Shown piece after piece: positions 10,601 through 18,864 of a stretch of 64,000 bases of DNA. Location: contig NZ_BMLY01000002.1 in the NCBI RefSeq assembly GCF_014645555.1, forward strand, positions 613,109 through 677,108. Direction: 5' to 3'. The position numbers and the translations under genes are program-made. Source of the stretch: Silvimonas amylolytica. Its GTDB lineage: Bacteria; Pseudomonadota; Gammaproteobacteria; Burkholderiales; Chitinibacteraceae. The notes beneath the pieces are model-generated. The model had not been told where the DNA came from. It saw nothing but the letters and a program-made list of their open reading frames with translations, and ran no database searches. Numbering within the stretch: the stretch's first letter is position 1; every line of letters begins with the position of its first letter.

Positions 10601-12047
10601 CGGCTTCGATAATGCTTCTGAACCAGACTTCCGTGGCCTTGAGTGAAGCATGTTGTGCATTCAGTTCCAGCGCTTGCCGTTCCAGCTGAGCCGCCTGCGT
10701 TTCCAGTGCATCGGCTTGCAACCGGGTCTGGTCAAACAGTTTCTGGAGCGCTGTGTTTCTGTCCATGATCTCCATGGTCATGGCCATTTTCGGCAAGACT
10801 TCTTCCAGCAGTGCTTGTGGCGCCTGGTCGGGCGCCGCAAACCAGGCCAGTTCCAGCACGCCCATCAATCGGTCTCCCAGCAACACTGGGTAGGCAATGA
10901 GCAACGCGGGCGTGAATTCGCCAAGCGTAGACTGGATATTCCAGAAGCCGGCGGGCAGATCGGTAAAAACGATGGTTTGCCTGGACTGGGCGCACTGGCC
11001 CAACACACCCACACCTGGCGTGACGGTTTTTGCGGGTGCAAGCTCAGCGTGCTGCGCATAACAGCCTGCCAGATGAAGCAATTGATCCTGCTCATCAAAC
11101 CGGTACAAGGTGCCTTGGCCGACATGTAATAACGGGCCGATCTGATCGAGAAAACACGTCGCCAGTTCGTTCATGGACCGCGCTTGTTGCAGACTGGCCT
11201 GAAGCAGCGTTTCTTGTGACTTCACCCAGCGCTGCATCTCCAGCAAGCGCGATTCCTGCTGCAACTGCTGAATGGCGCGGGCCAGATCACCGGTTTCATT
11301 TTCAAAATCGGTATGCGGAATCACCTGGTCCAGGTTGCCTGCGGCCAGCTGATCCACCGCAGCACGTACCCGGCTGATGGGATGACGGATCGACCGGCTG
11401 ACCAGCCAGGCCAGCATGAGCGCCAGCGCGGCCCCCCCCAGCAACAGGGCGTAAGTCTGCATCCGGTTATGCTCTGCCACCCGGTTGATCGAGATGGAGG
11501 TATCTCTCAACCCGGCGGCTTTGGCTTCGGCAATGCCTTCGAGTATCTGGTCAGCCTGTGAGGCCATGCCATCAAACCAGCCGCTATCCATCAATGCGAG
11601 TGCTTCAGCATCCCGGCCATTACGCGCCAGGCCCAGAGATTGATCGCCAACGCGGGACATTCTGGCGCGCAAGACTTCAAACTGGTCGAGCCGTTTCATG
11701 TTCTGCTGGCGAAACAAGGTCGGGCGGACCAGCGCCACGGCGCGATCAAGCCGCACGTTAGCCGTATCCAGATCATTGACGGCCTGGTCCCGCTCCCCGC
11801 TATACGGGGTGTGGATGGCTTTGCGATACGCCGCCGTGACCCGCGTCAACTCAAGCTGCGTTTCCTTGATTTGGGCAATGCCGGTTAATTCTTGCTGATA
11901 GAGCCTCTGCAAGACGTCAATGAGCGACTGCTGCGTGCGCAGGCTCTGTATGCCAAGAATCAGGGGCAGAACCAGTAGTCCGGCAAACCCGATAATCAAT
12001 TTGTGACGAAGCGGCAGCCGCTCCAGCCAGCGCAATAGAGAGGGCAT
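7620..12047 (-). CDS. BarA-like hybrid histidine kinase with two receivers and Hpt
   Basis: The 1475-residue inner-membrane sensor begins [14 protein letters not shown] first membrane helix lies near residues 15-35, a periplasmic four-helix segment follows, and a second helix near residue 200 leads to HAMP. Then come GAF, two PAS domains, HisKA ([16 protein letters not shown]), the ATPase domain ([14 protein letters not shown]), two receivers ([11 protein letters not shown] and [11 protein letters not shown]) and a C-terminal Hpt with His1332 in [10 protein letters not shown]. This is a complete His-Asp-His relay in one chain. The start at 12047 is chosen because the frame upstream overlaps the preceding gene. 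The REC/HD-GYP gene ends 19 bases upstream, so the two are an operon and likely partners. Confidence 0.93.
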   Translation of the reverse strand: MPSLLRWLERLPLRHKLIIGFAGLLVLPLILGIQSLRTQQSLIDVLQRLYQQELTGIAQIKETQLELTRVTAAYRKAIHTPYSGERDQAVNDLDTANVRLDRAVALVRPTLFRQQNMKRLDQFEVLRARMSRVGDQSLGLARNGRDAEALALMDSGWFDGMASQADQILEGIAEAKAAGLRDTSISINRVAEHNRMQTYALLLGGAALALMLAWLVSRSIRHPISRVRAAVDQLAAGNLDQVIPHTDFENETGDLARAIQQLQQESRLLEMQRWVKSQETLLQASLQQARSMNELATCFLDQIGPLLHVGQGTLYRFDEQDQLLHLAGCYAQHAELAPAKTVTPGVGVLGQCAQSRQTIVFTDLPAGFWNIQSTLGEFTPALLIAYPVLLGDRLMGVLELAWFAAPDQAPQALLEEVLPKMAMTMEIMDRNTALQKLFDQTRLQADALETQAAQLERQALELNAQHASLKATEVWFRSIIEAAPDGMLVIDAQGLITLTNPKLDSLFGYAPGELTGQSIDILVPHGIRQAHIDLRNDFIAHGTTRQMGGNDNSNLRGLRKDSSEFFIEVGLARLPMLEDRGVCVCASVRDISERRAMQAALEDREQQIRAVLENSPIAVAIEDDTRQLLYGNRELEALFGASLAALSNPESRATFWSDNAAFERFLQADKQGDVFNFEIGLQRSDGTPVDVLLSSIHLVLGDKALIVKWFFDITDRKRAETVVEQARQLAEEATRAKSDFLANMSHEIRTPMNAIIGMSHLALRTELDKKQRNYIEKVHRSAENLLGIINDILDFSKVEAGKMTIEHVPFRLEDVLESFANMIGLRAEDKGLELLFQTEPDLPTALIGDPLRLGQVLINLGNNAVKFTEHGEIVVGIEKITDEPEQLVLHFWVRDSGIGMTAEQCSRVFESFSQADSSITRKYGGTGLGLAISKRLVELMAGTIWVESVAGQGSTFHFHACFGRQQNVQPRRMVKADELLGLRALVVDDNASARQILSGMARSFNLEVDVAEGGKEALRLIHEAEQKTLPYDLVLMDWRMPGMDGIETVQQLQQRHTQQPPAVIMVTAFGRDEALDEAARHDIRLHSVLTKPVTPSTLLEAIGEVLGKGSFTETRCMERGDMTAHHMAMLAGSHLLLAEDNELNQELARELLESAGITLTVVEDGQQVLDQLDHGVLFDGVLMDCQMPVMDGYTATAQIRQRPGFVDLPIIAITANAMAGDREKALASGMNDHISKPLNVEAMFATLAKWIHRHAEADQPGPAEPDPVVTDLASELVLPGIDYLAGLKTCMGKRTLYLRLLGKFQRSYNDFATAFETACQSTDPTEARRYAHTLRGTAGNIGARALAQAAAKLESACEHTSSGSDTVALRERVLDELKVVLAGINHLPASEMITHAQPAVIPADDAQMQMHLEELRRLLTEGDPNAQEAVDALLPLFAGHTNAPVLRHAARAIEDFDFDKALTLLDTLQIRDHPP

Positions 12048-12066
12048 AGGGTGTGTGTGTGGCCGC

Positions 12067-13224
12067 TCAGGGTTCGTCGGCGATGAATTGCAAGGCGGCG
12101 GCCTCTTTGGCCAGATCTGCATCCGTATCAACGTACTGTGCTGCAATGGTCTGGAACCGGGCCTGGCATGCCAGGAAGGCATCGCATATGTCCGGATCAA
12201 AGTGGCTGCCGCGACCTTGCTGGATTTTCGCCACCGCTTCGTCGTGTGACATGGGCACCTTGTAGACCCGACGGCTGATCAGCGCGTCGTAGACATCCGC
12301 GACGGCCATCAAACGGGCCGAAATCGGAATGTCCTCTCCCACAAGGCCTTGCGGGTAGCCGGAGCCATCCCATTTTTCCTGGTGACCGTAGGCGATATCT
12401 TTGGCGTGCCGCAGGAACTCGACATCGGTACCCAGCTCGTCTTCAGCATGCTGGATGGCATCCCGGCCCAGCGTGGTATGCGCCTTCATGATTTCAAACT
12501 CTTCCGGCGTCAGGCGTCCGGGCTTGAGCAAAATCCGGTCCGGGATCCCGACCTTGCCGATGTCATGTAACGGGGCTGACTTGTACAACAGCTGGATGGT
12601 CTGGTCGGTCAAAAAGTCGGAGAAACGCGGGTGATGTCGCAAGTGCTCCGCCAGCAATTTGACGTAGTTCTGGGTTCGGCGGATGTGGTTGCCGGTTTCG
12701 TTGTCGCGGGTTTCAGCCAGCGAGGCCATGGCATGGATGGTGACGTCCTGAATGGCCGCGACCTCCAGCGTACGCCGAGCAACTTCTTGCTCTAGATAGT
12801 CATTCTTGTCGCGCAGAAAATCAGCCGCAGCCTTGAGCTTGAGGTGCGTATCAATGCGGGCCAGCACAATGGGCGGGCTGATGGGCTTGGTAATGTAATC
12901 CACCGCGCCAAGTTCAAATCCACGGGTCTCGTCATCGGTCGAAGACATGGCGGTCAGAAAAATGATCGGAATGGCCGCAGTGCGCTCGTCCGACTTCAGT
13001 GCCCTGGCTACATCGTAGCCAGAGAGGCCTGGCATCATGATATCCAGCAGGATCAAATCCGGCAGCTGGGTGCCGCTATTGATCAGGGCCAGCGCCTTGG
13101 CCCCGCCGTTGGCTACCCGCAATGGGTACAGGTCTTTGAGCAGGTTGCTCATCAAAACCAGATTTTCCGGGGCGTCATCCACGATCAGGATGGTCGCATC
13201 GTGCTGCGTGGTCGGCAGTGCCAT
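12067..13224 (-). CDS. Response regulator with HD-GYP c-di-GMP phosphodiesterase domain
   Basis: The 385-residue protein has a receiver with phospho-acceptor Asp61 ([13 protein letters not shown]), a short coiled coil at about residues 133-160 and an HD-GYP domain. HD lies at residues 220-221 ([10 protein letters not shown]) and GYP at 289-291. The domain should hydrolyse cyclic di-GMP. The usual HHE before WDGSGYP reads HQE here, so one commonly cited metal-ligand His is Gln. This may alter metal content without abolishing activity. GGAGGG precedes the ATG. The hybrid kinase lies 19 bases downstream in the same operon, which suggests kinase-controlled c-di-GMP breakdown. Confidence 0.94.
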   Translation of the reverse strand: MALPTTQHDATILIVDDAPENLVLMSNLLKDLYPLRVANGGAKALALINSGTQLPDLILLDIMMPGLSGYDVARALKSDERTAAIPIIFLTAMSSTDDETRGFELGAVDYITKPISPPIVLARIDTHLKLKAAADFLRDKNDYLEQEVARRTLEVAAIQDVTIHAMASLAETRDNETGNHIRRTQNYVKLLAEHLRHHPRFSDFLTDQTIQLLYKSAPLHDIGKVGIPDRILLKPGRLTPEEFEIMKAHTTLGRDAIQHAEDELGTDVEFLRHAKDIAYGHQEKWDGSGYPQGLVGEDIPISARLMAVADVYDALISRRVYKVPMSHDEAVAKIQQGRGSHFDPDICDAFLACQARFQTIAAQYVDTDADLAKEAAALQFIADEP

Positions 13225-13300
13225 ACGCCCTCCAGAACAGGATTGAGATGACCTTGTTATACGAAATGTCCTGACAACCTGCTACTTCGCCTGTTTGCAC

Positions 13301-13331
13301 CCGCAACAAAGTCCACTTTGTGCGGTTTTTT
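13301..13331 (+). terminator. Intrinsic terminator with no upstream gene
   Basis: CCGC and ACAAAG pair with CTTTGT and GCGG around a TCCA loop with one bulged A, and TTTTTT follows. This is a textbook rightward terminator, yet the only gene to its left is transcribed leftward. It may end an unannotated short RNA or antisense transcript. Confidence 0.6.
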
Positions 13332-13459
13332 GTCTTGAGATGTGTTCCGGTGTAGCTGCCGGTATCAGCGTTCACAATCCACCGTTTTCTCGCGCTGGCT
13401 AGCGCTAAATCAAGATGTTTTGCCAAATGTAGTACGTTTTTCAAAAGTACATGTGTTTC

Positions 13460-13548
13460 TTGATTTTTGTCAGCCAACCCCCGCTTTCAGCAGGATTTTC
13501 CCGCGATCTTCGCTCTAGCATGAGCGCCACTGTGTAGTGATATATCAG
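13460..13548 (+). promoter_or_regulatory. Shared regulatory region upstream of pectinesterase
   Basis: The segment carries TTGATTTTTGTCA at 13460-13472, CCCGCG at 13500-13505, a TAGCAT box at 13516-13521 and the perfect palindrome TGATATATCA at 13538-13547. The same four elements occur in the same order and at nearly identical spacing at 42967-43055, upstream of another Thr-Pro-rich lipoprotein. TAGCAT may be a -10 box and the palindrome an operator near the transcript start (inference). Confidence 0.6.
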
Positions 13549-13711
13549 CGCACAACATGCGCTACCGGTGCCTGTGGCCTACCCCCGGCCTGACCACACC
13601 GGCATGCCCGATCCGCGCTCATGCACTGCCAGTGGCTGTGCCAACGGGCGCGCGGCCCAGGACTACCCCGCCCGCACCTGAAAAATAACGAAAGCGAAAT
13701 GGAGGTTTTGC

Positions 13712-15517
13712 ATGTACAAGTTCAACGGACAGGCCGTACCACTAGTGCTGGCTTCTGCCCTGGCGCTTGCGCTGGGCGCATGTGGTGGCGGTTCTGACGG
13801 CAATAGCACCATGTCAGATGCGCCAACGGCCACACCAACGCCAAGCCCGACCGCGACGCCCACCCCAAGTCCAACCAGCACGCCCACGCCCACGCCGACT
13901 GCAACACCCACGCCGACACCTACGCCATCGGCCAGTGCGTTGTCTCCACTCAACGGGGCGACGGCCGCGTTTGCTGATTCGCGCTTGCAGATCACCTTTG
14001 ATAACACCCCGACTGTAGGTACAACCGGTTATATCAAGGTGTACAAATCTTCAGACAACAGTTTGGTCGATACCATCGATATCAGCGGCGTACCGGTGAC
14101 TACGGGCGGTGAAACCCAAACCTACATGCCGGCAGTCAACACGGAAGTCGACAAGCTGGGTAACAACGTCAATGCGCTGACCCAATGGCGCTATGTGTAC
14201 TACCGGCCGATCACGATCTCCGGCAAGACTGCCACCATCCGCCTCCATGATGGCGTGCTGGGCTACAACACCAGCTATTACGTCACCGTCGATAATGGTG
14301 TCATCAATGGCACCTACAACGGTTCGGCCTTCCAGGGCATTGCGTCACAGACGGCATGGGCATTCCATACCAAAAACGCACCATCGTCGCCGACGGCGGT
14401 GACGGTAGATACCGCAGGCACCGGTGACTTCACCACGGTGCAAGGTGCGCTGAACTGGATCATGGGCAATGGTTGTGTCAGTTGCACCAATTCAGGGGAT
14501 GCCAAGACCATCACCATCAAAAACGGTACCTATAACGAACAACTGTTCCTGCGTAATACCAACTACCTGACCATTCAGGGTGCCAGCCGTACTGGTGTGG
14601 TGGTGTCGCAAGAGAACTATGAATCCTGGAACCCGGGCACAGGCGGTAGCAAGACCTCGGCGCAGACCACATTGACGAACGAAGTGACCGGTACGCGCCG
14701 CTCACTTGGCGGTGGTCGCGCGGTGTTCCTGGTTGAAGGTGCCGACATGTTGAAGTTGACCAGCTTCACGCTCCAGAACCCGCACATCAAAACGACCACA
14801 GCCAACAACCAGGCCGAGACCATCTATTACAACAGCGCCACGCTAGCGGGCAGCCGCATGATGGCCACCTACATGAACTTCATCTCTGCCCAGGATACCG
14901 TGCAGACCAAGGGCTGGGTCTGGTACTACCAGACCTACATTGCCGGGGATGTGGATTTCATCTGGGGTTCGCCGTTTGCCGCATTGTTTGAAAACAGCGA
15001 GCTGCACACCGTGGCCGACCCGACCGCGCCCACGCAGGGTGGCTACCTCTTCCAGGCACGCGCTGCGTACGGATTCCCGGGCTTTGTCGTGCTGAACAGC
15101 ACACTGACTGCAGATGCAGCTGTCCCGGCTGGCGTGACTTTCCTTGGCCGCTCTGGTGGTTTGACCGTCGCTGGCGGCTACTGCCAGACCCAATTGACCA
15201 CCGGCAGTCTGGCCAATGCCAACTACGGTTGCGACAACATTGCCTACATCAACACGAAGATGGGCAGTCATATCGCGACCGTCGGCTGGTCCAGCCCGAG
15301 CACCAGCCCGGCCAATCCGGTGCCGGATCCGACCACCGCGACCACCACGACGGGTTGGCGTGAAAGCGGCAGCATGGATAGCACAGGCGCCGCGCTGAGC
15401 ATGGCGGGGCGTGATACCACCGATGCCAGCAACACGCTGGATCTGAGCGGCCTTGCTACCCGCACTCAGGTGTTCTCGGCCTGGAACGGCAACACAGGCT
15501 GGGTACCTGCGCCTTGA
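13712..15517 (+). CDS. Pectinesterase (CE8) lipoprotein with Thr-Pro linker
   Basis: The 601-residue protein has a lipoprotein signal with LALGAC (Cys24), so it is probably lipid-anchored in the outer membrane. Residues 38-73 are a Thr-Pro linker. An Ig-like module (about 78-190) and a right-handed beta-helix pectinesterase domain (about 230-590) follow. SAQDTVQTKG supplies Asp395, VDFIWG supplies Asp415, and FLGRSGG supplies Arg480. These match the Asp-Asp-Arg catalytic trio of the family, which removes methyl esters from pectin. ATG 13712 follows GGAGG. It is monocistronic, with a strong terminator 40 bases downstream. Confidence 0.92.
   Translation: MYKFNGQAVPLVLASALALALGACGGGSDGNSTMSDAPTATPTPSPTATPTPSPTSTPTPTPTATPTPTPTPSASALSPLNGATAAFADSRLQITFDNTPTVGTTGYIKVYKSSDNSLVDTIDISGVPVTTGGETQTYMPAVNTEVDKLGNNVNALTQWRYVYYRPITISGKTATIRLHDGVLGYNTSYYVTVDNGVINGTYNGSAFQGIASQTAWAFHTKNAPSSPTAVTVDTAGTGDFTTVQGALNWIMGNGCVSCTNSGDAKTITIKNGTYNEQLFLRNTNYLTIQGASRTGVVVSQENYESWNPGTGGSKTSAQTTLTNEVTGTRRSLGGGRAVFLVEGADMLKLTSFTLQNPHIKTTTANNQAETIYYNSATLAGSRMMATYMNFISAQDTVQTKGWVWYYQTYIAGDVDFIWGSPFAALFENSELHTVADPTAPTQGGYLFQARAAYGFPGFVVLNSTLTADAAVPAGVTFLGRSGGLTVAGGYCQTQLTTGSLANANYGCDNIAYINTKMGSHIATVGWSSPSTSPANPVPDPTTATTTTGWRESGSMDSTGAALSMAGRDTTDASNTLDLSGLATRTQVFSAWNGNTGWVPAP
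13823..13931 (+). repeat. Thr-Pro codon repeat tract (linker)
   Basis: About 36 codons of alternating ACN and CCN encode the TPTPSPTATP linker of the pectinesterase. The DNA is a degenerate six-base repeat that could slip during replication. A similar tract encodes the linker of the lipoprotein at 43157. Confidence 0.85.
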
Positions 15518-15556
15518 TCGACGCACGTTTGGGCAACACGAGAGTGTGATTGCCAA

Positions 15557-15583
15557 GGGCCACCGTGAGGTGGCCCTTTTTTT
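15557..15583 (+). terminator. Terminator of the pectinesterase gene
   Basis: GGGCCACC and GGTGGCCC form a perfect eight-base stem around GTGA, followed by seven T. It lies between the pectinesterase stop and the convergent TRAP gene. Confidence 0.9.
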
Positions 15584-15594
15584 ATCTGGCCCGC

Positions 15595-16563
15595 TTATTT
15601 CATCATGGCCGGTAGCACCTGATTGAACTCATCCTGCCCCTGCAGTGTGCTGGCATACACCGGGATCATCCGTGCCACAAACACACCAGGGTCTTTGACC
15701 AGTACCGGCTGAATGCCAGCTTTGTGCAACGTTTGTTCTGCGCCGGTCAATTGTTGTTTCCAGAGCGTGCGCATTACGGTACCGGACTGCGTGCCCAGAC
15801 TTTGCAACGTGCTCTGGTCGGTCGGGCTTAGCGTTTGCCAATACTTGCGCGACACCACCAGCACCTCGGGCGTCACGATGTGGTTGGTGAGCAGTACATT
15901 GCGCGCGTATTTGTAATTGCCGGTCTCGACATAAGAGGGGAGGTTGTTCTCCGCGCAATCAATACGGCCATCCTGAAATGCCTTGCTGATGTCATTGAAT
16001 GGCACGACTACCGGCGTGGCACCGAGCTGGCGCACCATGTCGTTGTATACCGCCGAGTCTTGTACGCGCACGCGCAAGCCGGCGAAGTCTGAGGGGTATC
16101 GCACTGCGTGATTCATGCAGTAGAACGAGCGCGAACCACCGTCATACCAGGCCAGTACTTTGAAGCCTTTGTCCAGCAAACTGCCGCCAATTCGCACGCC
16201 CAGGCCTTCGTCCAGCTTGCGGAACATATGTTCTGAATCGGGGAACACAAACGGCAGCGTCAATAGCCGCGCCTGGGGGACCACGCCAGACAGCGGCCCC
16301 AGATTGAACACCGCAAATTCGATGTCGCCACGCGCCAGTTTCTGAATGGCCTCTGGCTGATCGCCCAGTTCGCTGTTGTTATAAGGGGTGATGGCGATAC
16401 GCCCGTTACTGGCGTCACGGACGCTATCGGCAAAAGCTTGCAAAGCGCGCGACGATGCACTGTCGGCGGGGTGGGCAGACCACGCCCGTAAAGGCTGCGC
16501 CGCAGTGACGGCACAGCAAAGTGAAAACACCAACGTCATCGGGACTGCGGGAAATTGCCACAT
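15595..16563 (-). CDS. TRAP transporter substrate-binding protein, DctP family (orphan)
   Basis: The 322-residue protein has an N-terminal signal peptide (TLVFSLCCAVTAAQP) and a DctP-type periplasmic binding fold. Family landmarks include LPFVFPDSEHMFRKLD, a GLRVRVQDS segment holding the carboxylate-binding Arg, and GRIDCAENNLPSYVE. It should bind an organic acid in the periplasm. The start at 16563 is chosen because GAGGAG lies seven bases upstream; the longer TTG start would bury that site. No dctQ or dctM membrane subunits are adjacent, so it must use permease genes elsewhere or act as a sensor ligand. Confidence 0.9.
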   Translation of the reverse strand: MWQFPAVPMTLVFSLCCAVTAAQPLRAWSAHPADSASSRALQAFADSVRDASNGRIAITPYNNSELGDQPEAIQKLARGDIEFAVFNLGPLSGVVPQARLLTLPFVFPDSEHMFRKLDEGLGVRIGGSLLDKGFKVLAWYDGGSRSFYCMNHAVRYPSDFAGLRVRVQDSAVYNDMVRQLGATPVVVPFNDISKAFQDGRIDCAENNLPSYVETGNYKYARNVLLTNHIVTPEVLVVSRKYWQTLSPTDQSTLQSLGTQSGTVMRTLWKQQLTGAEQTLHKAGIQPVLVKDPGVFVARMIPVYASTLQGQDEFNQVLPAMMK

Positions 16564-16866
16564 CGACCTTCTCCTCAACTGTTTTTATGAGTGGGTGCGG
16601 GCAGAGTCTTTGTATGCACCGAGTCCAGGATATGACATTTAGGTGACTTCCAGGCGGCATTGCACCAAGGTATGACCAATGCCAAAGAACCGGACGCCAC
16701 CTGTGGCCCTCACGCGACAACACGCGGCCGCACGTTCATCTGAATCGCAAAATAACTTCATGAACCGATACGGATTTTCTTCATAAATCCGCTGCATGCT
16801 CCGCCTGCCATCCGCCATGCCTCAACCGCACGGGTGTGTCTTTCAAAAACAAACGGAGTACCGGAT
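16564..16866. other. Divergent intergenic region with inverted repeat
   Basis: No gene was seen between the TRAP binding protein and the PI-PLC-like gene. A perfect seven-base inverted repeat (CGGATTT and AAATCCG, seven-base spacer) at 16771-16791 lies about 75 bases before the PI-PLC start and could be an operator. Confidence 0.45.
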
Positions 16867-17838
16867 ATGAAGCTGAAAACCTTTGTCGCTGCGCTGACAG
16901 TGGCTGCGAGCGCCTTGTTACAGGCCGTACCCGCCATGGCCAGTGATTTCAACGTGCCTTTCATTGCGCCAACCGTCTGGAATACCCCGCTGAACCGCAT
17001 TGCACAGGTGGCTTGCCATAACTGCTATCAAAAGCAATATGCCCCGACGTTTACGTCGGTGTTTAACAGTGTGCGCACGGTGGAAGTCGACTTCTGGGAT
17101 CAGCAAGACGCGGTGAGCGGCGGCTCGGCCAGGCACTGGTTTGTGCGCCATGATGCTGGCACGTTGTTCCAGTCCGGCAATGACAACAATTGCACCGGGG
17201 ATGGGACGGGCAAGAATGACCTGCAAGCCTGCCTGAATGACATCAAAGCCTGGAGCGATGCCAACGCCGCGCATTTCCCCATCATTGTTGTGATGGACAA
17301 AAAACAGGGCTGGTCCAAAGCCAGCTCGCAACGCACGCCGGCGGATCTGGATGAACTGGTCAGCAACACGTTTGGCAGCGCGCTGTTCACGCCGGCTGAT
17401 CTGAAAAACTACATCGGCAGCAGCGGCGCCTTGCAGACTGACCTTGCCGGCAAAAACTGGCCGACCGCCACTGCGCTGGCTGGCAAGATCATCCTGGTGC
17501 TCAACCACACCGAGAACCAGCGTTTGTCTGAGTACGCCGAGGCACGGGGTGCCAGCGCCAAAATTTTTATCTCGCCCGTGACCAATGGCCAGAATGACGT
17601 GAATGGCACGGTCAGTGGCATGTCGGCTACGGCTTCGGCCTGGGTGGCGATGAACAACATGCAAAGCAGTGATCGCACCTGGGCCGTGAATGCAGATGCC
17701 GCTGGCCATATCGGTCGGGTTTGGGGCGACGACGGCCTGACCTTTACAGACCACATTGCTGGCCATGTACACCTGTCTGCTTACTATGACTTTGCCGCCA
17801 ACCAGGATGCCAACGGGTATCGTATTCGCCCGTTCTAA
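16867..17838 (+). CDS. Secreted Ca2+-dependent PI-PLC-like protein (PI-PLC-C1 family)
   Basis: The 323-residue protein has a clear signal peptide (MKLKTFVAALTVAASALLQAVPAMAS) and is exported. The mature part fits the calcium-dependent phosphoinositide-specific phospholipase C family. VACHNCY contains the first general-base His, VEVDFWD matches the acidic strand, and WFVRHDAG holds a second His. FPIIVVMDKKQG and KIILVLNHTE are further TIM-barrel strands. It probably cleaves phosphatidylinositol or a related glycerophosphodiester outside the cell. Four extra Cys residues in the N-terminal half could form disulfides. ATG 16867 has GGAG nine bases before it, and a terminator follows. Confidence 0.8.
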   Translation: MKLKTFVAALTVAASALLQAVPAMASDFNVPFIAPTVWNTPLNRIAQVACHNCYQKQYAPTFTSVFNSVRTVEVDFWDQQDAVSGGSARHWFVRHDAGTLFQSGNDNNCTGDGTGKNDLQACLNDIKAWSDANAAHFPIIVVMDKKQGWSKASSQRTPADLDELVSNTFGSALFTPADLKNYIGSSGALQTDLAGKNWPTATALAGKIILVLNHTENQRLSEYAEARGASAKIFISPVTNGQNDVNGTVSGMSATASAWVAMNNMQSSDRTWAVNADAAGHIGRVWGDDGLTFTDHIAGHVHLSAYYDFAANQDANGYRIRPF

Positions 17839-17861
17839 GGTAAGGTCTGATCCAGAAAAAA

Positions 17862-17882
17862 GCCCCGTGATACGGGGCTTTT
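17862..17882 (+). terminator. Terminator of the PI-PLC-like gene
   Basis: GCCCCGT and ACGGGGC form a seven-base stem with a short loop, followed by TTTT. It begins 24 bases after the stop codon. Confidence 0.85.
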
Positions 17883-18107
17883 CCTTTTGGTAACAAGGGT
17901 TTGTAGGATGTTGCGCCGCAACCATGACAGGCGTTGTCTGACACCGGCCCGCCGTTTGTCACGTCTCTGCCATTCATCCCCCGTTTTGTTAGCCGCGTCA
18001 CATCCATGAAATCGGCTTGCCGACAACATGTCCTCGCTAACTGGCAATAGCCACTGCTCGCTCACCGCCTTTTTTTGTTCAGGCGGGTACCCTGGAGGAT
18101 TGCTTCC

Positions 18108-18791
18108 ATGAACATCTTGCTTGTTTCCAATGATATCGACGTGCGTGATTCCGTTATGGCCAACCTGCATAACGCGGGTATGGCGGCAGAACCCGCAGCC
18201 AAAAATCATGAGTTGTTCGACCGCCTTGCCGCTGCTGCGTACCGGCTGGTGATTCTGGATTTCGGCCTGCGCACGGATCACAAAATGCTGGCCATGGTCA
18301 AAACCCTGCGGGAAAAACAGTGGGGTACACCCGTGATGGTGTTGTCAGAACGGGGGGAGACCCCAGCCGTGATCAACGCGCTGGCGCAAGGGGCAGATGC
18401 CTATGTCGTTAAACCCTATGTGCCGGCCGATCTGGTGGCCCGCATCCGGGCGTTACTGCGGCGGGCGGTGGTGCAGCATCATCTGGATATCGAAGGGGGC
18501 AAGCTGGACGTTGATCACGACCACCGCCGGGTGTTCCTGGATGGGACGGAACTGGTCTTGTCGCAACGTGAATCCGCGTTGTTGTTCCTGTTGCTGGCTG
18601 ATCCTGCCGAAGTCTGCACGCGGCGGCAAATCCGCGCCGCTGTGTACGGTCAGGACAACCCGGTCGCCGAAAGCACCATTGAAACGCTGGTGCACAGCCT
18701 GCGAAAAAAACTGGGTGCGGAGTCGATCGAAACGATACGCGGCAACGGCTACCGTTTTGTGACCCGCCAGCAAGCGATGGCTTTGAACTGA
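18108..18791 (+). CDS. OmpR-type winged-helix response regulator (orphan)
   Basis: The 227-residue protein has a receiver (about 1-115) and an OmpR winged helix (about 130-222, TRRQIRAAVY and GNGYRFV). Phospho-acceptor Asp51, Ser80 and Lys102 are present. The acidic pair that holds Mg2+ reads Asn8-Asp9 rather than two acids, so phosphorylation may be weaker or conditional. The start MNILLVSND is chosen because GGAGG precedes it. No kinase is adjacent; a GGDEF gene follows on the same strand after 73 bases. Confidence 0.92.
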   Translation: MNILLVSNDIDVRDSVMANLHNAGMAAEPAAKNHELFDRLAAAAYRLVILDFGLRTDHKMLAMVKTLREKQWGTPVMVLSERGETPAVINALAQGADAYVVKPYVPADLVARIRALLRRAVVQHHLDIEGGKLDVDHDHRRVFLDGTELVLSQRESALLFLLLADPAEVCTRRQIRAAVYGQDNPVAESTIETLVHSLRKKLGAESIETIRGNGYRFVTRQQAMALN

Positions 18792-18864
18792 GGTCTGTGT
18801 AGCAAAAGACGCGACAGACCGGTCAACTATAGAGGTTAGGCAGCGGCTGACGTATTCTGTAGTT

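Larger units (their letters stand above)
13225..13711. other. Intergenic region with orphan hairpin and regulatory segment
   Basis: No convincing gene is present. The stretch holds the promoter of the HD-GYP operon on the left, an intrinsic-terminator-like hairpin at 13301-13331 pointing rightwards, and a conserved regulatory segment at 13460-13548 upstream of the pectinesterase. A G+C-rich leader of about 160 bases separates the palindrome from the pectinesterase start. Confidence 0.5.

Noticed and set aside
13175-13477. Leftward 100-codon frame overlapping the HD-GYP start
   Set aside because: It overlaps a certain gene, contains the orphan terminator and has no recognisable protein features.
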